The notes under the pieces: model-generated
Seen by the model: only the letters and a program-made list of their open reading frames with translations
Database searches by the model: none
What the model was told of the DNA's origin: nothing
Origin: Acidobacteriota bacterium
GTDB lineage: Bacteria > Acidobacteriota > Vicinamibacteria > Vicinamibacterales > SCN-69-37
DNA: 53,561 nt
NCBI GenBank assembly: GCA_009694745.1
Contig: SHUF01000014.1
Location: forward strand, 1-53,561
Direction of reading: 5' to 3'
Part shown: positions 11,931 to 22,227 of the stretch, in pieces
Layout: each line of letters opens with the position of its first letter
How positions within the stretch are numbered: the stretch's first letter is position 1
Position numbers and translations under genes: made by a program

Positions 11931-13303
11931 GCGCTTTCGGCGAGCTTGCCTTTGCCTGCCGTTTTGTCCGGCATGAAGCGCTCCATGAAACTCGTATTGA
12001 CCCGCGCGGCCACGAAGTCCGGGTCGTTGAGGATTTTGAGGTGGAGCGGGATCGACGTCTTGATGCCCTCGATCACCGTCATCTCGAGCGTGCGCTTCAT
12101 GCGGGCGATGGCCTCGTTCCGGTCGCGGCCGTAGGTGATGATTTTGGCGATGAGCGAGTCGTAGTAGGGCGACACGGTGCAATCGGAGTGCACGAACGAA
12201 TCCACGCGCACACCGGGGCCGCCGGGCACGCTGTAGGCGGTGATCAGTCCGGGGCTGGGCGTAAATGTCACCGGATCTTCCGCATTCACGCGGCACTCGA
12301 GCGCGTGTCCGCGGAACTCGATGTCGCCCTGCCGCACCGAGAGCCGCTGCCCCGCCGCCACCCGAATCTGTTCCTTCACAATGTCGATTCCGGTGACGAA
12401 CTCTGTCACCGGATGTTCCACCTGCAGACGGGTGTTGACTTCGAGGAAATAGAAACTGCCGGTGGCGTCGAGCAGGAACTCAAACGTGCCGGCATTGCTG
12501 TACTGCACCGCGCGCGCCGCTTCCACAACCGTGGCGCCCAGTTTCTTCCGCTGTTTGTCGGTCAGCGCGGCCGAGGGCGCTTCTTCGATCAGCTTCTGGT
12601 GCCGGCGCTGCACCGAACACTCCCGCTCCCCCAGATGCACCACGTTGCCGTGATGGTCGCCCATCACCTGGATCTCGATGTGGCGCGGCGCCTCCACGTA
12701 CCGTTCGAGGTAGACATCACCCAGGCCGAAGGCCGCTTCGGCTTCGCGCATCGCGGTCTTGACGTTTTTGGGCAGTTCCTCGGCGTTGCGCACGATGCGC
12801 ATGCCACGTCCCCCGCCGCCGGCCACCGCCTTGATGATGAGGGGGTACCCGAGCTCTTTGGCCACCTTGATGGCCTCTTCCTCCCCCGACACGGGCCCGT
12901 CGCTGCCGGGCAGAATCGGCACGCCGGCTTTTTTCATCGCGCGCCGGGCGCGAGCCTTGTCGCCGAGCAACCGGATGACGTTCGGGTCGGGCCCGATGAA
13001 CTTGATGTGGCACGCTTCACACACTTCGGCGAAATACGCGCTTTCGGAGAGGAACCCGTAGCCGGGATGAATCGCGTCGGCGCCGGTGATTTCGGCCGCG
13101 CTGATGATCGCCGGCACACTCAAATAGGAATCGGCGCTGCGGGCGGGCCCGATACAGACGTCTTCATCGGCGAACCGCACGTGCAGGGAATGCTCATCGG
13201 CCTGGGAATAAACGGCGACCGTCTTGATGCCCATCTCGCGGCACGCGCAGATGATGCGGAGCGCGATTTCGCCACGATTCGCGATCAGGATTTTATTGAA
13301 CAT
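11927..13303 (-). CDS. accC: acetyl-CoA carboxylase, biotin carboxylase subunit
   Basis: ATP-dependent carboxylation of biotin on AccB, the committed step of fatty acid synthesis. 458 residues. Begins [20 protein letters not shown]-grasp glycine loop in [17 protein letters not shown]-type segment [18 protein letters not shown]; metal-binding [16 protein letters not shown]. Starts 13 nt after accB and overlaps thiE. Very close to the family by eye. Confidence 0.97.
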   Translation of the reverse strand: MFNKILIANRGEIALRIICACREMGIKTVAVYSQADEHSLHVRFADEDVCIGPARSADSYLSVPAIISAAEITGADAIHPGYGFLSESAYFAEVCEACHIKFIGPDPNVIRLLGDKARARRAMKKAGVPILPGSDGPVSGEEEAIKVAKELGYPLIIKAVAGGGGRGMRIVRNAEELPKNVKTAMREAEAAFGLGDVYLERYVEAPRHIEIQVMGDHHGNVVHLGERECSVQRRHQKLIEEAPSAALTDKQRKKLGATVVEAARAVQYSNAGTFEFLLDATGSFYFLEVNTRLQVEHPVTEFVTGIDIVKEQIRVAAGQRLSVRQGDIEFRGHALECRVNAEDPVTFTPSPGLITAYSVPGGPGVRVDSFVHSDCTVSPYYDSLIAKIITYGRDRNEAIARMKRTLEMTVIEGIKTSIPLHLKILNDPDFVAARVNTSFMERFMPDKTAGKGKLAESA

Positions 13304-13316
13304 GACGTCGCGCGCC

Positions 13317-13793
13317 TCAGCTCAACTTCACCGCGAACAGGCGGTCGCCGAACTGCACCGGCTGTCCGTTGTCCACGTAGGCCGCAACAATTTCGCCGTC
13401 ACATTCGCATTCGATCTCGTTCATCAGCTTCATCGCTTCGATGATGCAGAGCACCTGGCCCTTCTTGACGATCGACCCGACTTCCACAAACGGTTTGGAG
13501 CCGGGCTCGGCCGACCGGTACAAGGTGCCGACAATGGGCGCCTTGATGACCGCCAGCGATACGCCGGCGTCCACCGCCGGGGGCGGCGGCGCGGCCACGG
13601 CCGGGGCCGCAGCGGCGAGTGAAGCGACGGAGGCCAGAGGCGCGGGCGCCGCGGCCGGGGCCGCCTGGGTCACCACGTACTCGCGGCCCGCCTTCCGGAT
13701 GCGGACCTTGAGGCCGTCGTGCTCCATTTCGAATTCCGCAAGCTCGTGCTCGCGAACCAGGTTCAGGATGTCTTTGAGGGCGTCGAGGTTCAT
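13317..13793 (-). CDS. accB: acetyl-CoA carboxylase biotin carboxyl carrier protein
   Basis: 158 residues. N-terminal region ([20 protein letters not shown]), an Ala/Pro-rich linker at about 45-80, and a C-terminal biotinyl domain with the thumb/target loop [11 protein letters not shown] and [13 protein letters not shown], where the Lys is biotinylated. Works with the adjacent AccC. 4 nt after pepP. Confidence 0.97.
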   Translation of the reverse strand: MNLDALKDILNLVREHELAEFEMEHDGLKVRIRKAGREYVVTQAAPAAAPAPLASVASLAAAAPAVAAPPPPAVDAGVSLAVIKAPIVGTLYRSAEPGSKPFVEVGSIVKKGQVLCIIEAMKLMNEIECECDGEIVAAYVDNGQPVQFGDRLFAVKLS

Positions 13794-13797
13794 AACA

Positions 13798-14901
13798 TCA
13801 AACAGTCAGCAAGTCGCGTGGTCCCGCCGTGAGGACTTCAATGCCCGTATCGGTCACGAGCACATCGTCCTCCAGCCGTGCCCCGCCAACACCGGGCACA
13901 TAGGCGCCGGGTTCGACGGTGCAGACCATGCCGGCCCGGAGGATCTCGTCGGGAGGCGAGAGGCGCGACAGTCGCGGCGCCTCATGTACCTCGAGTCCGA
14001 GCCCATGGCCGGTTCCATGAACAAACGCCGCACCAAGTCCTTCAGCGTCAAGAACCTGGCGGGCGGCCCAATCAACGGCGCTGGTGGCCACACCGGCGCA
14101 CATTACGTCCAACGCGGCCTGCTGCGCCCTCCGCACCGCGCGAAAGATGCCCGCAGCTTCGTCCCCAAGCCGGCCCACCGCCGCCATCCGGGTTAGGTCC
14201 ACGCAGTATCCGTCCAAGACCCCGCCGAAGTCCAGCACCACCAAATCGCACGGTGAAAGTCGGCGATCGCCAGGATGCGCGTGCGGATGGGCTGAATTCG
14301 GGCCCGACGCCACGATCGTGTCGAAGGCCGGCTTGGTGAAACCGGCCCGGAGCAGGCCGAGGTCGATCTCAGCCGCCACCTGCCGCTCAGACCGGCCTTC
14401 CCTGACCCACTCCCCCAACCTCGCCGCCACTCCGACCAGCGCGGCGCCCGCCCGCCGGAAGACGGCAATCTCATGAGCGTCCTTGATGAGCCGGAGGGGT
14501 TCCACCAGGCCCGCACGGCCCTCAAAATCTGCGGGAACAGCAGCCTGCCAGCGCGTCAGCAGCGACACCGTGACGTGGTCGGCCTCAAAGATGACCCGGG
14601 TCGCACCCGTGCCGGCGATCACTGCGGCGAGCGCGGCTTCGTAGGTGGTTTCGGTGGTGACCACCGACACGGGCGCCATGTCGCCCTGGGCGCCTGCCTC
14701 AGTCGCAACGGTGGTGTACCGGCCATCGAGCACCAGATAGTGCCCGTCCGCACTTTGGACGAACAACCCGGCAGACCCGTGGAATCCGGTCAGGTACGCG
14801 ATGTTCGTGGGCGACGACACGACACACACGGTGCCGTCGGCCTGCCATTGGCTTCGAAGTGCAGCCATCCGGGCCGGCCACTCTGGACGGGAATCAGTCA
14901 C
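13798..14901 (-). CDS. pepP: Xaa-Pro aminopeptidase (M24 family)
   Basis: 367 residues. N-terminal creatinase-like domain, then the pita-bread metallopeptidase domain with the dinuclear metal ligands in LDFGGVLDGYCVDLTRMA (two Asp), FVHGTGHGLGLEVHE (His), CTVEPGAYVPG (Glu) and GGARLEDDVLVT (Glu). Cleaves N-terminal residues next to proline. Start GTG at 14901. Placed ahead of accB-accC, an arrangement seen in many bacteria; a functional link is not established. Confidence 0.9.
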   Translation of the reverse strand: MTDSRPEWPARMAALRSQWQADGTVCVVSSPTNIAYLTGFHGSAGLFVQSADGHYLVLDGRYTTVATEAGAQGDMAPVSVVTTETTYEAALAAVIAGTGATRVIFEADHVTVSLLTRWQAAVPADFEGRAGLVEPLRLIKDAHEIAVFRRAGAALVGVAARLGEWVREGRSERQVAAEIDLGLLRAGFTKPAFDTIVASGPNSAHPHAHPGDRRLSPCDLVVLDFGGVLDGYCVDLTRMAAVGRLGDEAAGIFRAVRRAQQAALDVMCAGVATSAVDWAARQVLDAEGLGAAFVHGTGHGLGLEVHEAPRLSRLSPPDEILRAGMVCTVEPGAYVPGVGGARLEDDVLVTDTGIEVLTAGPRDLLTV

Positions 14902-14917
14902 TCAACACGAGATTGTG

Positions 14918-15253
14918 TCAGACGGCGGCGCGGAGCGCCTCTACCCGCGACAGCCACGATTCAAGTCGCATGACAACGGGCGAATGGGGCGGCGCCAGGC
15001 GCTTGACGATGACGGCCTGTCCGGAGACGGCGGCGGCGATGTGGGCCCGACGAAGGCCAAGGGTATCCAGGAGCGCGGCGGCGGTCTCACTCACCTGTTC
15101 CTGGGTCACGCGGTCCCTAGGCGGGAGGGGGGCCTCACCGGCGGCCAGCAGGCTCCAGCCACGGCGGCTCTTGCGCAAAGCCACAGCTTTAACGGCATGC
15201 GACCCAAGATCGAGTCCGACGACGGGTGGCCGGAAGGCGGAGACAAGTCCCAT
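14918..15253 (-). pseudogene. truncated PilM-like N-terminal fragment
   Basis: 111 residues. VVGLDLGSHAVKAVALRK is the phosphate-1 loop of the actin-like pilus assembly protein PilM; LLAAGEAPLPPRDRV and IAAAVSGQAVIVKRLAPP follow as in PilM. The protein then diverges and stops at 14918, whereas PilM proteins run to about 350 residues with the rest of the ATPase fold. No continuation is visible in the other two frames before pepP begins at 14901. Could be a degraded remnant or a stand-alone short protein; remnant preferred. Confidence 0.65.
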
Positions 15254-15441
15254 TACGCTCTGGGGACTGGCAAGGCTGATGCCAAGTGCTCAGACGAGCC
15301 TCTCTCCCAGAGAGCAAGGCCCTGTCCCGTAATCAGGAACCCGGGTGACCTGCCCATTCTTGTTCGCGACTTGCACTTTCGTAAGTGGGACAAGATCGGC
15401 CTGGGGGTCCCCTGTTTTGTTGGGATTCAGGGCCGGATTGA

Positions 15442-15470
15442 TTGACATTTCTGCACGGCATCGCTATTCT
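15442..15470 (+). promoter_or_regulatory. sigma70 promoter of the rplM operon
   Basis: Consensus -35 TTGACA (15442-15447), 17-nt spacer, -10 TATTCT (15465-15470), 39 nt before the rplM ATG. The 190 bases between this and the pilM fragment hold no gene I can recognise. The best-formed promoter in the window, as expected for ribosomal protein genes. Confidence 0.85.
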
Positions 15471-15509
15471 TTTGGTTTGCCGTCCTTTGGATCCGGCTGA
15501 AAGGGAAGC

Positions 15510-15941
15510 ATGGGTACGTTTACGCCATCCGCCAAGGTCGTGACTCGGCTGTGGCATGTTATCGACGCCGACGGACTGGTTCTGGGGCGCATCGCGACCC
15601 AGGCGGCACGTTTGCTGCAAGGCAAGCACAAGGCGGAGTGGACGCCGTTTCTTGATCGGGGCGATCACGTCATCGTGGTGAACGCGTCGAAGGTCAAACT
15701 GACCGGCAAGAAAGAAGGGCAGAAGTTGTACCGCTATCACAGCGGCTACGAGGGTGGGCTTCGCGAGGAGCGCGCCAAAATCGTGCGCCAGAAGGATTCG
15801 CGGCGCATGGTGGAAGAAGCGGTGCGCGGCATGCTTCCGAAGACGAAGCTGGGCACGGCGATGTACGGCAAATTGAAGGTGTACGCCAAAGGCGAGCACC
15901 CGCATGCGGCACAGCAGCCGCGCAAGCTTGAGGTAGCGTAA
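15510..15941 (+). CDS. rplM: 50S ribosomal protein L13
   Basis: 143 residues, full length. [22 protein letters not shown] at the N-terminus and [25 protein letters not shown] and GMLPKTKLG are L13 signatures. A purine-rich ribosome site (AAAGGGAAG) lies just before the ATG. First gene of the rplM-rpsI-rpsB block. Confidence 0.98.
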   Translation: MGTFTPSAKVVTRLWHVIDADGLVLGRIATQAARLLQGKHKAEWTPFLDRGDHVIVVNASKVKLTGKKEGQKLYRYHSGYEGGLREERAKIVRQKDSRRMVEEAVRGMLPKTKLGTAMYGKLKVYAKGEHPHAAQQPRKLEVA

Positions 15942-15943
15942 CC

Positions 15944-16339
15944 GTGGCAGCAGCAACTCAGTTCTACGGCACGGGGCGCCGCAAGACCTCAACCGCACGT
16001 GTTTTCCTTCGCCCGGGCGCCGGGGCCATCACTGTCAACGCCAAGCCTGTGGAAGTGGCCTTCCCCACCGAAACGCTGCGCCTTGTGATTCGGCACCCGC
16101 TGGTGGCGACCGAAACCACTGAGAAGTTTGACGTCATGGCCACCACCTCCGGTGGCGGCGTGGCGGGCCAGGCCGGCGCGCTGCGGCTGGGCATTGCCCG
16201 CGCGTTGCTCGAGTTCAACGAGGAGCTGCGTTCGCCGCTCCGCAAAGAAGGTCTCTTGACGCGCGACCCGCGCGCCAAGGAACGCAAGAAGTACGGTCAG
16301 AAGGGCGCTCGCAAGCGCTTCCAGTTCAGTAAGCGTTAA
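15944..16339 (+). CDS. rpsI: 30S ribosomal protein S9
   Basis: 131 residues, full length. [18 protein letters not shown] at the start, [19 protein letters not shown] in the middle, and the basic tail ending [17 protein letters not shown] that reaches the ribosomal P site. GTG start, 2 nt after rplM. Confidence 0.98.
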   Translation: MAAATQFYGTGRRKTSTARVFLRPGAGAITVNAKPVEVAFPTETLRLVIRHPLVATETTEKFDVMATTSGGGVAGQAGALRLGIARALLEFNEELRSPLRKEGLLTRDPRAKERKKYGQKGARKRFQFSKR

Positions 16340-16387
16340 TTTTCCGTTGAGTTTTCCGATGACTATCAAGGACACGAGGCAGCACTC

Positions 16388-17161
16388 TTGAGTTCGATTG
16401 CAATGAAGGATTTGCTCGAAGCGGGCGTCCACTTCGGCCACCAAACCAAGCGCTGGAATCCGAAGATGAAGCCCTTCATCTTCGGCGAACGTAACGGCAT
16501 CTACATCATCGATTTGGGGCGCACCGCGCGGCTCTACAAAGAAGCCGCGCAGTTCACCACCAACACCGCCGCGCAGGGGGGCACCTTCCTCTTCGTGGGC
16601 ACCAAGCGCCAGGCGCAGGATGCCATCGCGGAAGAGGCGCAGCGCTGCGGCATGTTCTTCGTGAACCAGCGGTGGCTCGGCGGCCTGCTGACCAACTTCT
16701 CCACCATCCAGCGTTCGCTTGGACGGCTGCGGGAGCTGGAAGCGATGACCACCGACGGGCGGTACGACACGCTCTCGAAGAAGGAGATTGCGCGACTCGA
16801 CAAGGAGCGCCGCAAGCTCTCAAAGAACCTCGACGGCATTCGCGGTATGAGCCGGCTGCCCGACGCGTTGTTCATCGTGGACACGCGCAACGAACAGATC
16901 GCGGTGGACGAAGCGCGCAAGCTCAAGATTCCGGTGATTGGCGTGGTGGACACCAACTGCGACCCCGATCAGGTGGACTACGTGATTCCGGGTAATGACG
17001 ACGCGCTGCGGTCGATTCGGCTGTTCGCGGCCGGCATTGCCGATGCGATCCTCGCGGGTCGCGGCATCGCGGAGTCGGCGTCAGCGGAAGAAATGCCCGC
17101 CGCACCGGTCAAGCCGGCCGCGGTTGAAACACCCGTCGTCGCTCCGACGCCGTCGGCGTAA
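16388..17161 (+). CDS. rpsB: 30S ribosomal protein S2
   Basis: 257 residues. [33 protein letters not shown] and [19 protein letters not shown] are S2 signatures; the C-terminal tail is Ala/Pro-rich. A TTG at 16388 is chosen as start because it gives the usual S2 N-terminus five residues before the internal Met, and a GAGG lies about 8 nt upstream. Followed by an intrinsic terminator before tsf. Confidence 0.96.
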   Translation: MSSIAMKDLLEAGVHFGHQTKRWNPKMKPFIFGERNGIYIIDLGRTARLYKEAAQFTTNTAAQGGTFLFVGTKRQAQDAIAEEAQRCGMFFVNQRWLGGLLTNFSTIQRSLGRLRELEAMTTDGRYDTLSKKEIARLDKERRKLSKNLDGIRGMSRLPDALFIVDTRNEQIAVDEARKLKIPVIGVVDTNCDPDQVDYVIPGNDDALRSIRLFAAGIADAILAGRGIAESASAEEMPAAPVKPAAVETPVVAPTPSA

Positions 17162-17190
17162 GCCGGCGCGACTCGAACTTTTCAAGTCCG

Positions 17191-17225
17191 AAAGCGCCGG
17201 CCGGCCTGGGCCGGCGTTTCTTTTG
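17191..17225 (+). terminator. intrinsic terminator/attenuator between rpsB and tsf
   Basis: CGCCGGCC (17195-17202) pairs with GGCCGGCG (17209-17216) around a 6-nt loop; AAA before and TTTCTTTT after extend it. The canonical stem plus U-tract makes this the clearest rho-independent terminator seen. It lies 30 nt past the rpsB stop and 25 nt before tsf, so it may act as a partial attenuator setting the S2:EF-Ts ratio. Confidence 0.85.
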
Positions 17226-17249
17226 TGTAGTGCCAGGTGAGGGTGAATC

Positions 17250-17852
17250 ATGTCCGTTGAAATCAGCGCAAAGTTGGTAAAGACCCTCCGCGACCAGACT
17301 GGTGCGGGAATGATGGAATGCAAAGCGGCCCTGGTGGAGTCGGGCGGCGATCTCGAAGCGGCGCTCACCGTGCTGCGCAAGCGCGGGCTGGCGCAGGCGG
17401 CCAAGAAGATGGGCCGATCGACGTCTGAAGGCGTCATCAATTCGTACATTCACATGGGCGGCAAGATTGGCGTGCTCGTGGAGATCAACTGCGAGTCCGA
17501 CTTCGTTGCGCGCACCGACGACTTTCAGGCCCTGGTGAAGGAAGTGGCGATGCACATCGCCGCCGCCAGTCCCCTGTACGCGCGACGCGAGGACGTGCCG
17601 GCCGAGGTGCTCGAGCGCGAGCGCGCGATCTACCGCGCGCAGATGGAAGCTTCCGGCAAACCCGCCAACGTGATCGAAAAAATCATCGAAGGCAAGGTGG
17701 GCGCCTACTACGAGCAGTTCGTGCTGCTCGATCAGCCGTCGATTCGCGACCCGAAAGTCACGATCGGCCAGGTGGTGACGGCCGCGATTGCCAAACTCGG
17801 CGAAAACGTCGCCATCCCGCGCTTCGCGCGTTTCAAGCTCGGCGAGCAATAG
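17250..17852 (+). CDS. tsf: elongation factor Ts, short form
   Basis: Nucleotide exchange factor for EF-Tu. 200 residues, like the short EF-Ts of Thermus and cyanobacteria rather than the 283-residue E. coli form. The N-terminal UBA-like domain has LRDQTGAGMMECKAAL; IGVLVEINCESDFVART is the core signature. GAGGGTG ribosome site upstream of the ATG. Confidence 0.97.
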   Translation: MSVEISAKLVKTLRDQTGAGMMECKAALVESGGDLEAALTVLRKRGLAQAAKKMGRSTSEGVINSYIHMGGKIGVLVEINCESDFVARTDDFQALVKEVAMHIAAASPLYARREDVPAEVLERERAIYRAQMEASGKPANVIEKIIEGKVGAYYEQFVLLDQPSIRDPKVTIGQVVTAAIAKLGENVAIPRFARFKLGEQ

Positions 17853-17880
17853 CGCGCGGCCCCAATTCCCGCGCGCCTCA

Positions 17881-18051
17881 ATTGAGGGTTGAGGATTGAG
17901 CGATTGAGGATCGCGATTGCCCGATCGCGGGGTCGCTGATCGCTGCGATCGGGCGATGGCCCATCCCGCCATCCCGAAATTCCCATCAGCGATCCGCAAT
18001 CAGCAATCCGTCCCATCCCGATCCTCAATCCCTCAATCCCCATTCCTCAAT
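17881..18051. repeat. compound palindromic element in the tsf-pyrH gap
   Basis: Terminal arms of 33 nt (17881-17913 and 18019-18051) pair at 29 positions; both are built from the unit ATTGAGG or its complement. Inside, GCCCGATCGC (17919-17928) pairs with GCGATCGGGC (17945-17954), and further GCGATC/CAATC words recur. It fills nearly all of the gap between tsf and pyrH. Looks like a non-coding repeat or MITE-like element; nothing else is in this gap except the pyrH -10. Confidence 0.7.
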
Positions 18052-18066
18052 AGCGGCGCGCGCGGC

Positions 18067-18800
<734 letters not shown>

Positions 18801-18831
18801 CGATCTGATCGTTTCCTTCCTGGAGCCTCGT

Positions 18832-19401
18832 ATGGACGTCACCGAACTCAAAGGACTGAATGTCGAAGTCACCGCGCGGATGGATGCCGCGATCGAACAC
18901 GTGCGAAAGGAACTGGCCGGCTTGCGGACCGGGCGCGCGTCGATCTCCATCCTCGACCCCGTGCACGTGGAGGCGTACGGATCGCTGACACCCCTCAACC
19001 AGGTGGCGCAGCTCTCGGTGCCCGAACCGTCCCTGATTGTGGCGCAGCCCTTCGACCCGTCGCTGTTGTCGGCGATTGAACGCGCGGTACAGAAGAGCAA
19101 CCTCGGACTCAATCCGGCCTCCGACGGCAAGGTCATCCGGATCCCAATTCCGTCGCTGACCGAAGAACGCCGCAAGGAGATGTCGCGGCTCATGCACAAG
19201 TACACCGAAGAGGGCCGCAACGCGGTGCGCCAGATTCGCCGAGACGCCAACGACAAACTCAAGAAGTTCCTCAAAGACTCCGCCATCTCGGAAGACGACG
19301 AGCGACGCGGCCTTGAGGATGTACAGCGCATCACCGATCAGAAGATTGGCCAGATCGATGAGTTGCAGAAGAAAAAAGATCTCGACCTGCTCGGCAAGTA
19401 G
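18832..19401 (+). CDS. frr: ribosome recycling factor
   Basis: 189 residues. Splits post-termination ribosomes with EF-G. LAGLRTGRASISILDPVHVEAYG, PLNQVAQLSVPEP and NLGLNPASDGKVIRIPIPSLTEERR are typical, followed by the long helical region ending DELQKKKDLDLLGK. ATG preceded by a GGAG ribosome site. Likely cotranscribed with pyrH and thrC. Confidence 0.97.
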   Translation: MDVTELKGLNVEVTARMDAAIEHVRKELAGLRTGRASISILDPVHVEAYGSLTPLNQVAQLSVPEPSLIVAQPFDPSLLSAIERAVQKSNLGLNPASDGKVIRIPIPSLTEERRKEMSRLMHKYTEEGRNAVRQIRRDANDKLKKFLKDSAISEDDERRGLEDVQRITDQKIGQIDELQKKKDLDLLGK

Positions 19402-19403
19402 CC

Positions 19404-20582
19404 GTGGCCTCCTACTTCACCCACCTTGAGTGTTCGGTGCCCTGCGGGGCGCCGCCGGCCGACCCACGGACGGTGCAGCACCTCTGTGTCTGCGGCATGC
19501 CGCTGCTCGCCCGGTACGATCTCGCGCGCGCACGGGTGTGGTCGCGGTCGTCGCTCACGGGCCGCGAGGCGTCCATGTGGCGCTACCACGAGCTGATGCC
19601 GCTGCTCGACGACGAAACCCCGGTGACACTGGGCGAAGGCTGGACGCCGATGATCGAGGCCACGCGGCTGGGCCAATCGTTGGGCCTGTCGCGCCTCCTC
19701 ATCAAGGACGAGTCGCTCAACCCCACCAACTCGTTCAAGGCCCGGGGACTCTCGGCCGCAGTGACCCGCGCGCACTACCTGGGCGCCAAGGTGCTGTCGA
19801 TTCCCACCGCCGGCAACGCCGGCAACGCCATGGCGGCCTACGCCGCGCGCGCGGGGATCGAAGCGCAGGTCTTCATGCCCCGCGACGTGAAGCGGCCATT
19901 CATCCGTGAATGCGAACTGTACGGCGCGCATGTGACGCTGGTGGACGGGCTTATCACCGACGCCGGCCGCATCGCGGCCGAAACCGGAAAACCCCTCGGG
20001 TGGTACGACGTGTCCACTCTGAAAGAGCCGTACCGTATCGAAGGCAAGAAGACGATGGGGTACGAAGTGGCGGAACAGCTGGGTTGGGAACTGCCCGACT
20101 GGATCATCTACCCCACCGGTGGCGGCACGGGCATGGTCGGCATGTGGAAGGCCTTTGCTGAAATGTCGGCGCTCGGCTGGATTGATCCGGTGAAACGGCC
20201 GAAGATGGTGACGGTGCAGGCCGCAGGTTGCGCGCCCATCATCCGCGCGTTTGATGAAGGCACGGAAAGAGCCGCGCCGTGGGAAGACGCCCATACCGTG
20301 GCCGACGGCCTGCGCGTGCCGCGCGCCATCGGCGACTTCCTGGTGCTGCGTACCGTGCGCAAGAGCGGCGGCGCGGCCGTCGCGGTCTCGGACGAAGACA
20401 TGGTCACCGGCATGCGCGACATCGGGCGGCTCGAAGGCGTGAGCGCGGCTCCCGAAGGCGGCGCGGCACTGCACGCGTTGCGTGTGCTCATCGCATCCGG
20501 CCGCGTGTTGCCTGACGAACGCGTGGTGCTCTTTAATACCGGCGGTGCCCTGAAGTACCTCGACGTGCTCGAAAGCCACTGA
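19404..20582 (+). CDS. thrC: threonine synthase
   Basis: PLP enzyme converting O-phosphohomoserine to threonine. 392 residues. A short N-terminal Cys-containing segment (CSVPCGAPP, CVCGMPLL) resembles the zinc-ribbon-like start of archaeal/plant-type threonine synthases. The PLP Lys is in NPTNSFKARGLS; IPTAGNAGNAMAAYAARAG and YPTGGGTGMVGMWKA bind the cofactor phosphate. GTG start 2 nt after frr. Confidence 0.92.
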   Translation: MASYFTHLECSVPCGAPPADPRTVQHLCVCGMPLLARYDLARARVWSRSSLTGREASMWRYHELMPLLDDETPVTLGEGWTPMIEATRLGQSLGLSRLLIKDESLNPTNSFKARGLSAAVTRAHYLGAKVLSIPTAGNAGNAMAAYAARAGIEAQVFMPRDVKRPFIRECELYGAHVTLVDGLITDAGRIAAETGKPLGWYDVSTLKEPYRIEGKKTMGYEVAEQLGWELPDWIIYPTGGGTGMVGMWKAFAEMSALGWIDPVKRPKMVTVQAAGCAPIIRAFDEGTERAAPWEDAHTVADGLRVPRAIGDFLVLRTVRKSGGAAVAVSDEDMVTGMRDIGRLEGVSAAPEGGAALHALRVLIASGRVLPDERVVLFNTGGALKYLDVLESH

Positions 20583-21586
20583 TGATCGGCGTGCTGTTCA
20601 CGGGCGGCACGATTTCAATGCGGATCGACCCGGCCACCGGCGCCGCCGTGCCCGCGCTGGGCGCGACCGAGATCCTGGCGCAGGTGCCGCAACTGGGCAG
20701 CGTCGCTGAATTCGAGACCGAAGACTTTTCACGGATGCCAGGTCCACACGTCACCCCCGAGCAGATGTGGCGGCTCGCGCGGCGCGCCGCCGCATGGCTC
20801 GAACGGCCGGACATCGACGGCCTGGTCATCACCCACGGCACCGATACCATCGAGGAAACCGCGTTCCTGCTCGACCTGGTACTCACCTCCGACAAACCCG
20901 TAGTGCTCGTGGGCGCGATGCGCACGGTGTCGGATCCGAGCTGGGACGGCCCGGCCAACCTGCTCGGCGCCGCGCGTGTGGCCGCCTCCCCCGCCGCCCG
21001 CGGACTCGGCGTCCTCGTCGTCATGGACGATCTCATCCTGCCGGCGCGCGAAGTGCGGAAGGTGCACACGGAGAGCTCGAACGCGTTCGCCTCGCCTGAG
21101 TTCGGCCCCCTCGGCGTGATTGATGCGGGAACCGTCATCTTCCGGCGAAGCCCGCCGACACGACACGCCTGGCAAGACACGCGGGCGGACCAGGGCCTGC
21201 GGGTGGAACGACTGGAAACCAGGGTAGGGCTGCTGCAGGTGTACACCGGCATGGCGGCTGACGTGGTGAACGCCCATCTGGCGGGCGACACGCAGGGCCT
21301 GGCGATCATTGCGTTCGGGCGGGGCAACATCCCGCCGGCCGTCGTACCGCCGCTTGCCGGGGCCATCGCGCGTGGCGTGATGGTGACGGTGTCATCGCGC
21401 TGCCTCTCGGGCCGTGTCTCGGCCCGGTACGGCTACGACGGGGGCGGACTGGGCCTGGCCAGGGCCGGCGCGTTGCTCGTGGGTGAACTCTCAGGTGCCA
21501 AAGCGCGACTCCTGCAGATGGTGGCACTCGGCGGTACCACGACTCGCGTCGCCGCCGCAGAGTTGGTGCAGGCGCTGACGCGGTAG
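20582..21586 (+). CDS. L-asparaginase family protein
   Basis: 334 residues. GVLFTGGTISMR at the N-terminus has the first catalytic Thr, and GLVITHGTDTIEETAFLLDL the second Thr-Asp-Lys-type motif (here followed by LDLVLTSDKPVVLVGAMR). Likely hydrolyses asparagine to aspartate and ammonia in the cytoplasm: no signal peptide. ATG overlaps the thrC stop (TGATG), so it is coupled to threonine synthesis; aspartate is the precursor of threonine. Confidence 0.9.
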   Translation: MIGVLFTGGTISMRIDPATGAAVPALGATEILAQVPQLGSVAEFETEDFSRMPGPHVTPEQMWRLARRAAAWLERPDIDGLVITHGTDTIEETAFLLDLVLTSDKPVVLVGAMRTVSDPSWDGPANLLGAARVAASPAARGLGVLVVMDDLILPAREVRKVHTESSNAFASPEFGPLGVIDAGTVIFRRSPPTRHAWQDTRADQGLRVERLETRVGLLQVYTGMAADVVNAHLAGDTQGLAIIAFGRGNIPPAVVPPLAGAIARGVMVTVSSRCLSGRVSARYGYDGGGLGLARAGALLVGELSGAKARLLQMVALGGTTTRVAAAELVQALTR

Positions 21587-21593
21587 CAGCGAT

Positions 21594-22124
21594 CTACGCC
21601 GCCGCGGCGCGGCGGCGGCGCACCTTGCGGCGATTGAGCAGCGGATAGACCCACATCCACATCCCGCTGCCCCACAAAAACAACAGCACCAGCGCCGAGG
21701 GGAACACGATCCACAGTTTGTACGGATCGCCAAAAATCGACCCATCGTGGATGGCCTCAATCCAGTCGCTGCGGCGATAGGCGACCTGCATCACACGGCC
21801 GTCGGTGGTATCGATCTGCACTTCCCAGTCGTTCTGCAATGTCGCTTTCGCCACACCGCGATCGGGCCGCACGTCCAGCCGCTTGACGTCCTCCCAACCG
21901 GCGACCTTGACCTCGGGGTGCGCATAGGTCTTCATGGCGTTCAGGATGGCGCTGAGTTCGATTTGCGGCGCCTTGACGCGGCCGCGATGCTCAACAGGCT
22001 GGACCCACGCCCAGTGTTTCTTCAACTGCAGCACCACTCCACTGCTGATGACGATGAGGAGGGGGATCGCGATGATGGCCGCGCCCCAGTAGTGGAGTTT
22101 TCGATTCAGGACATTGCCGTGCAT
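21594..22124 (-). CDS. PepSY-domain membrane protein
   Basis: 176 residues. One N-terminal membrane helix (GAAIIAIPLLIVISSGVVLQ), a periplasmic PepSY-like domain (about 60-135; WEVQIDTTDGRVMQVAYR) and a C-terminal helix (LWIVFPSALVLLFLWGSGMW) ending in a basic tail RRKVRRRR. Resembles PepSY-associated transmembrane proteins. ATG 22124 (MHGNVLNRKLHYWG) is preferred to upstream starts because the hydrophobic segment then sits at the usual distance; AGGA and TAGGAT lie just upstream. Convergent with the asparaginase gene. Role unknown. Confidence 0.75.
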   Translation of the reverse strand: MHGNVLNRKLHYWGAAIIAIPLLIVISSGVVLQLKKHWAWVQPVEHRGRVKAPQIELSAILNAMKTYAHPEVKVAGWEDVKRLDVRPDRGVAKATLQNDWEVQIDTTDGRVMQVAYRRSDWIEAIHDGSIFGDPYKLWIVFPSALVLLFLWGSGMWMWVYPLLNRRKVRRRRAAAA

Positions 22125-22227
22125 GCGTGTGTGTGATCCTAGGCAGCCGCCATGACCTACTACCAGCGGCCGTAGAGCCGACGGCGCCTCCAACGCTTAG
22201 AGCGCGTTTCAATTGACTGTAGTCGTT

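Noticed and set aside
11882-13444. Long plus-strand open frame opposite accC
   Set aside because: Antisense to a clear biotin carboxylase with no recognisable protein features.
15254-15441. Riboswitch or ribosomal-protein leader before rplM
   Set aside because: Some short complementary words are present, but no known motif could be matched and the promoter lies downstream of most of this stretch.
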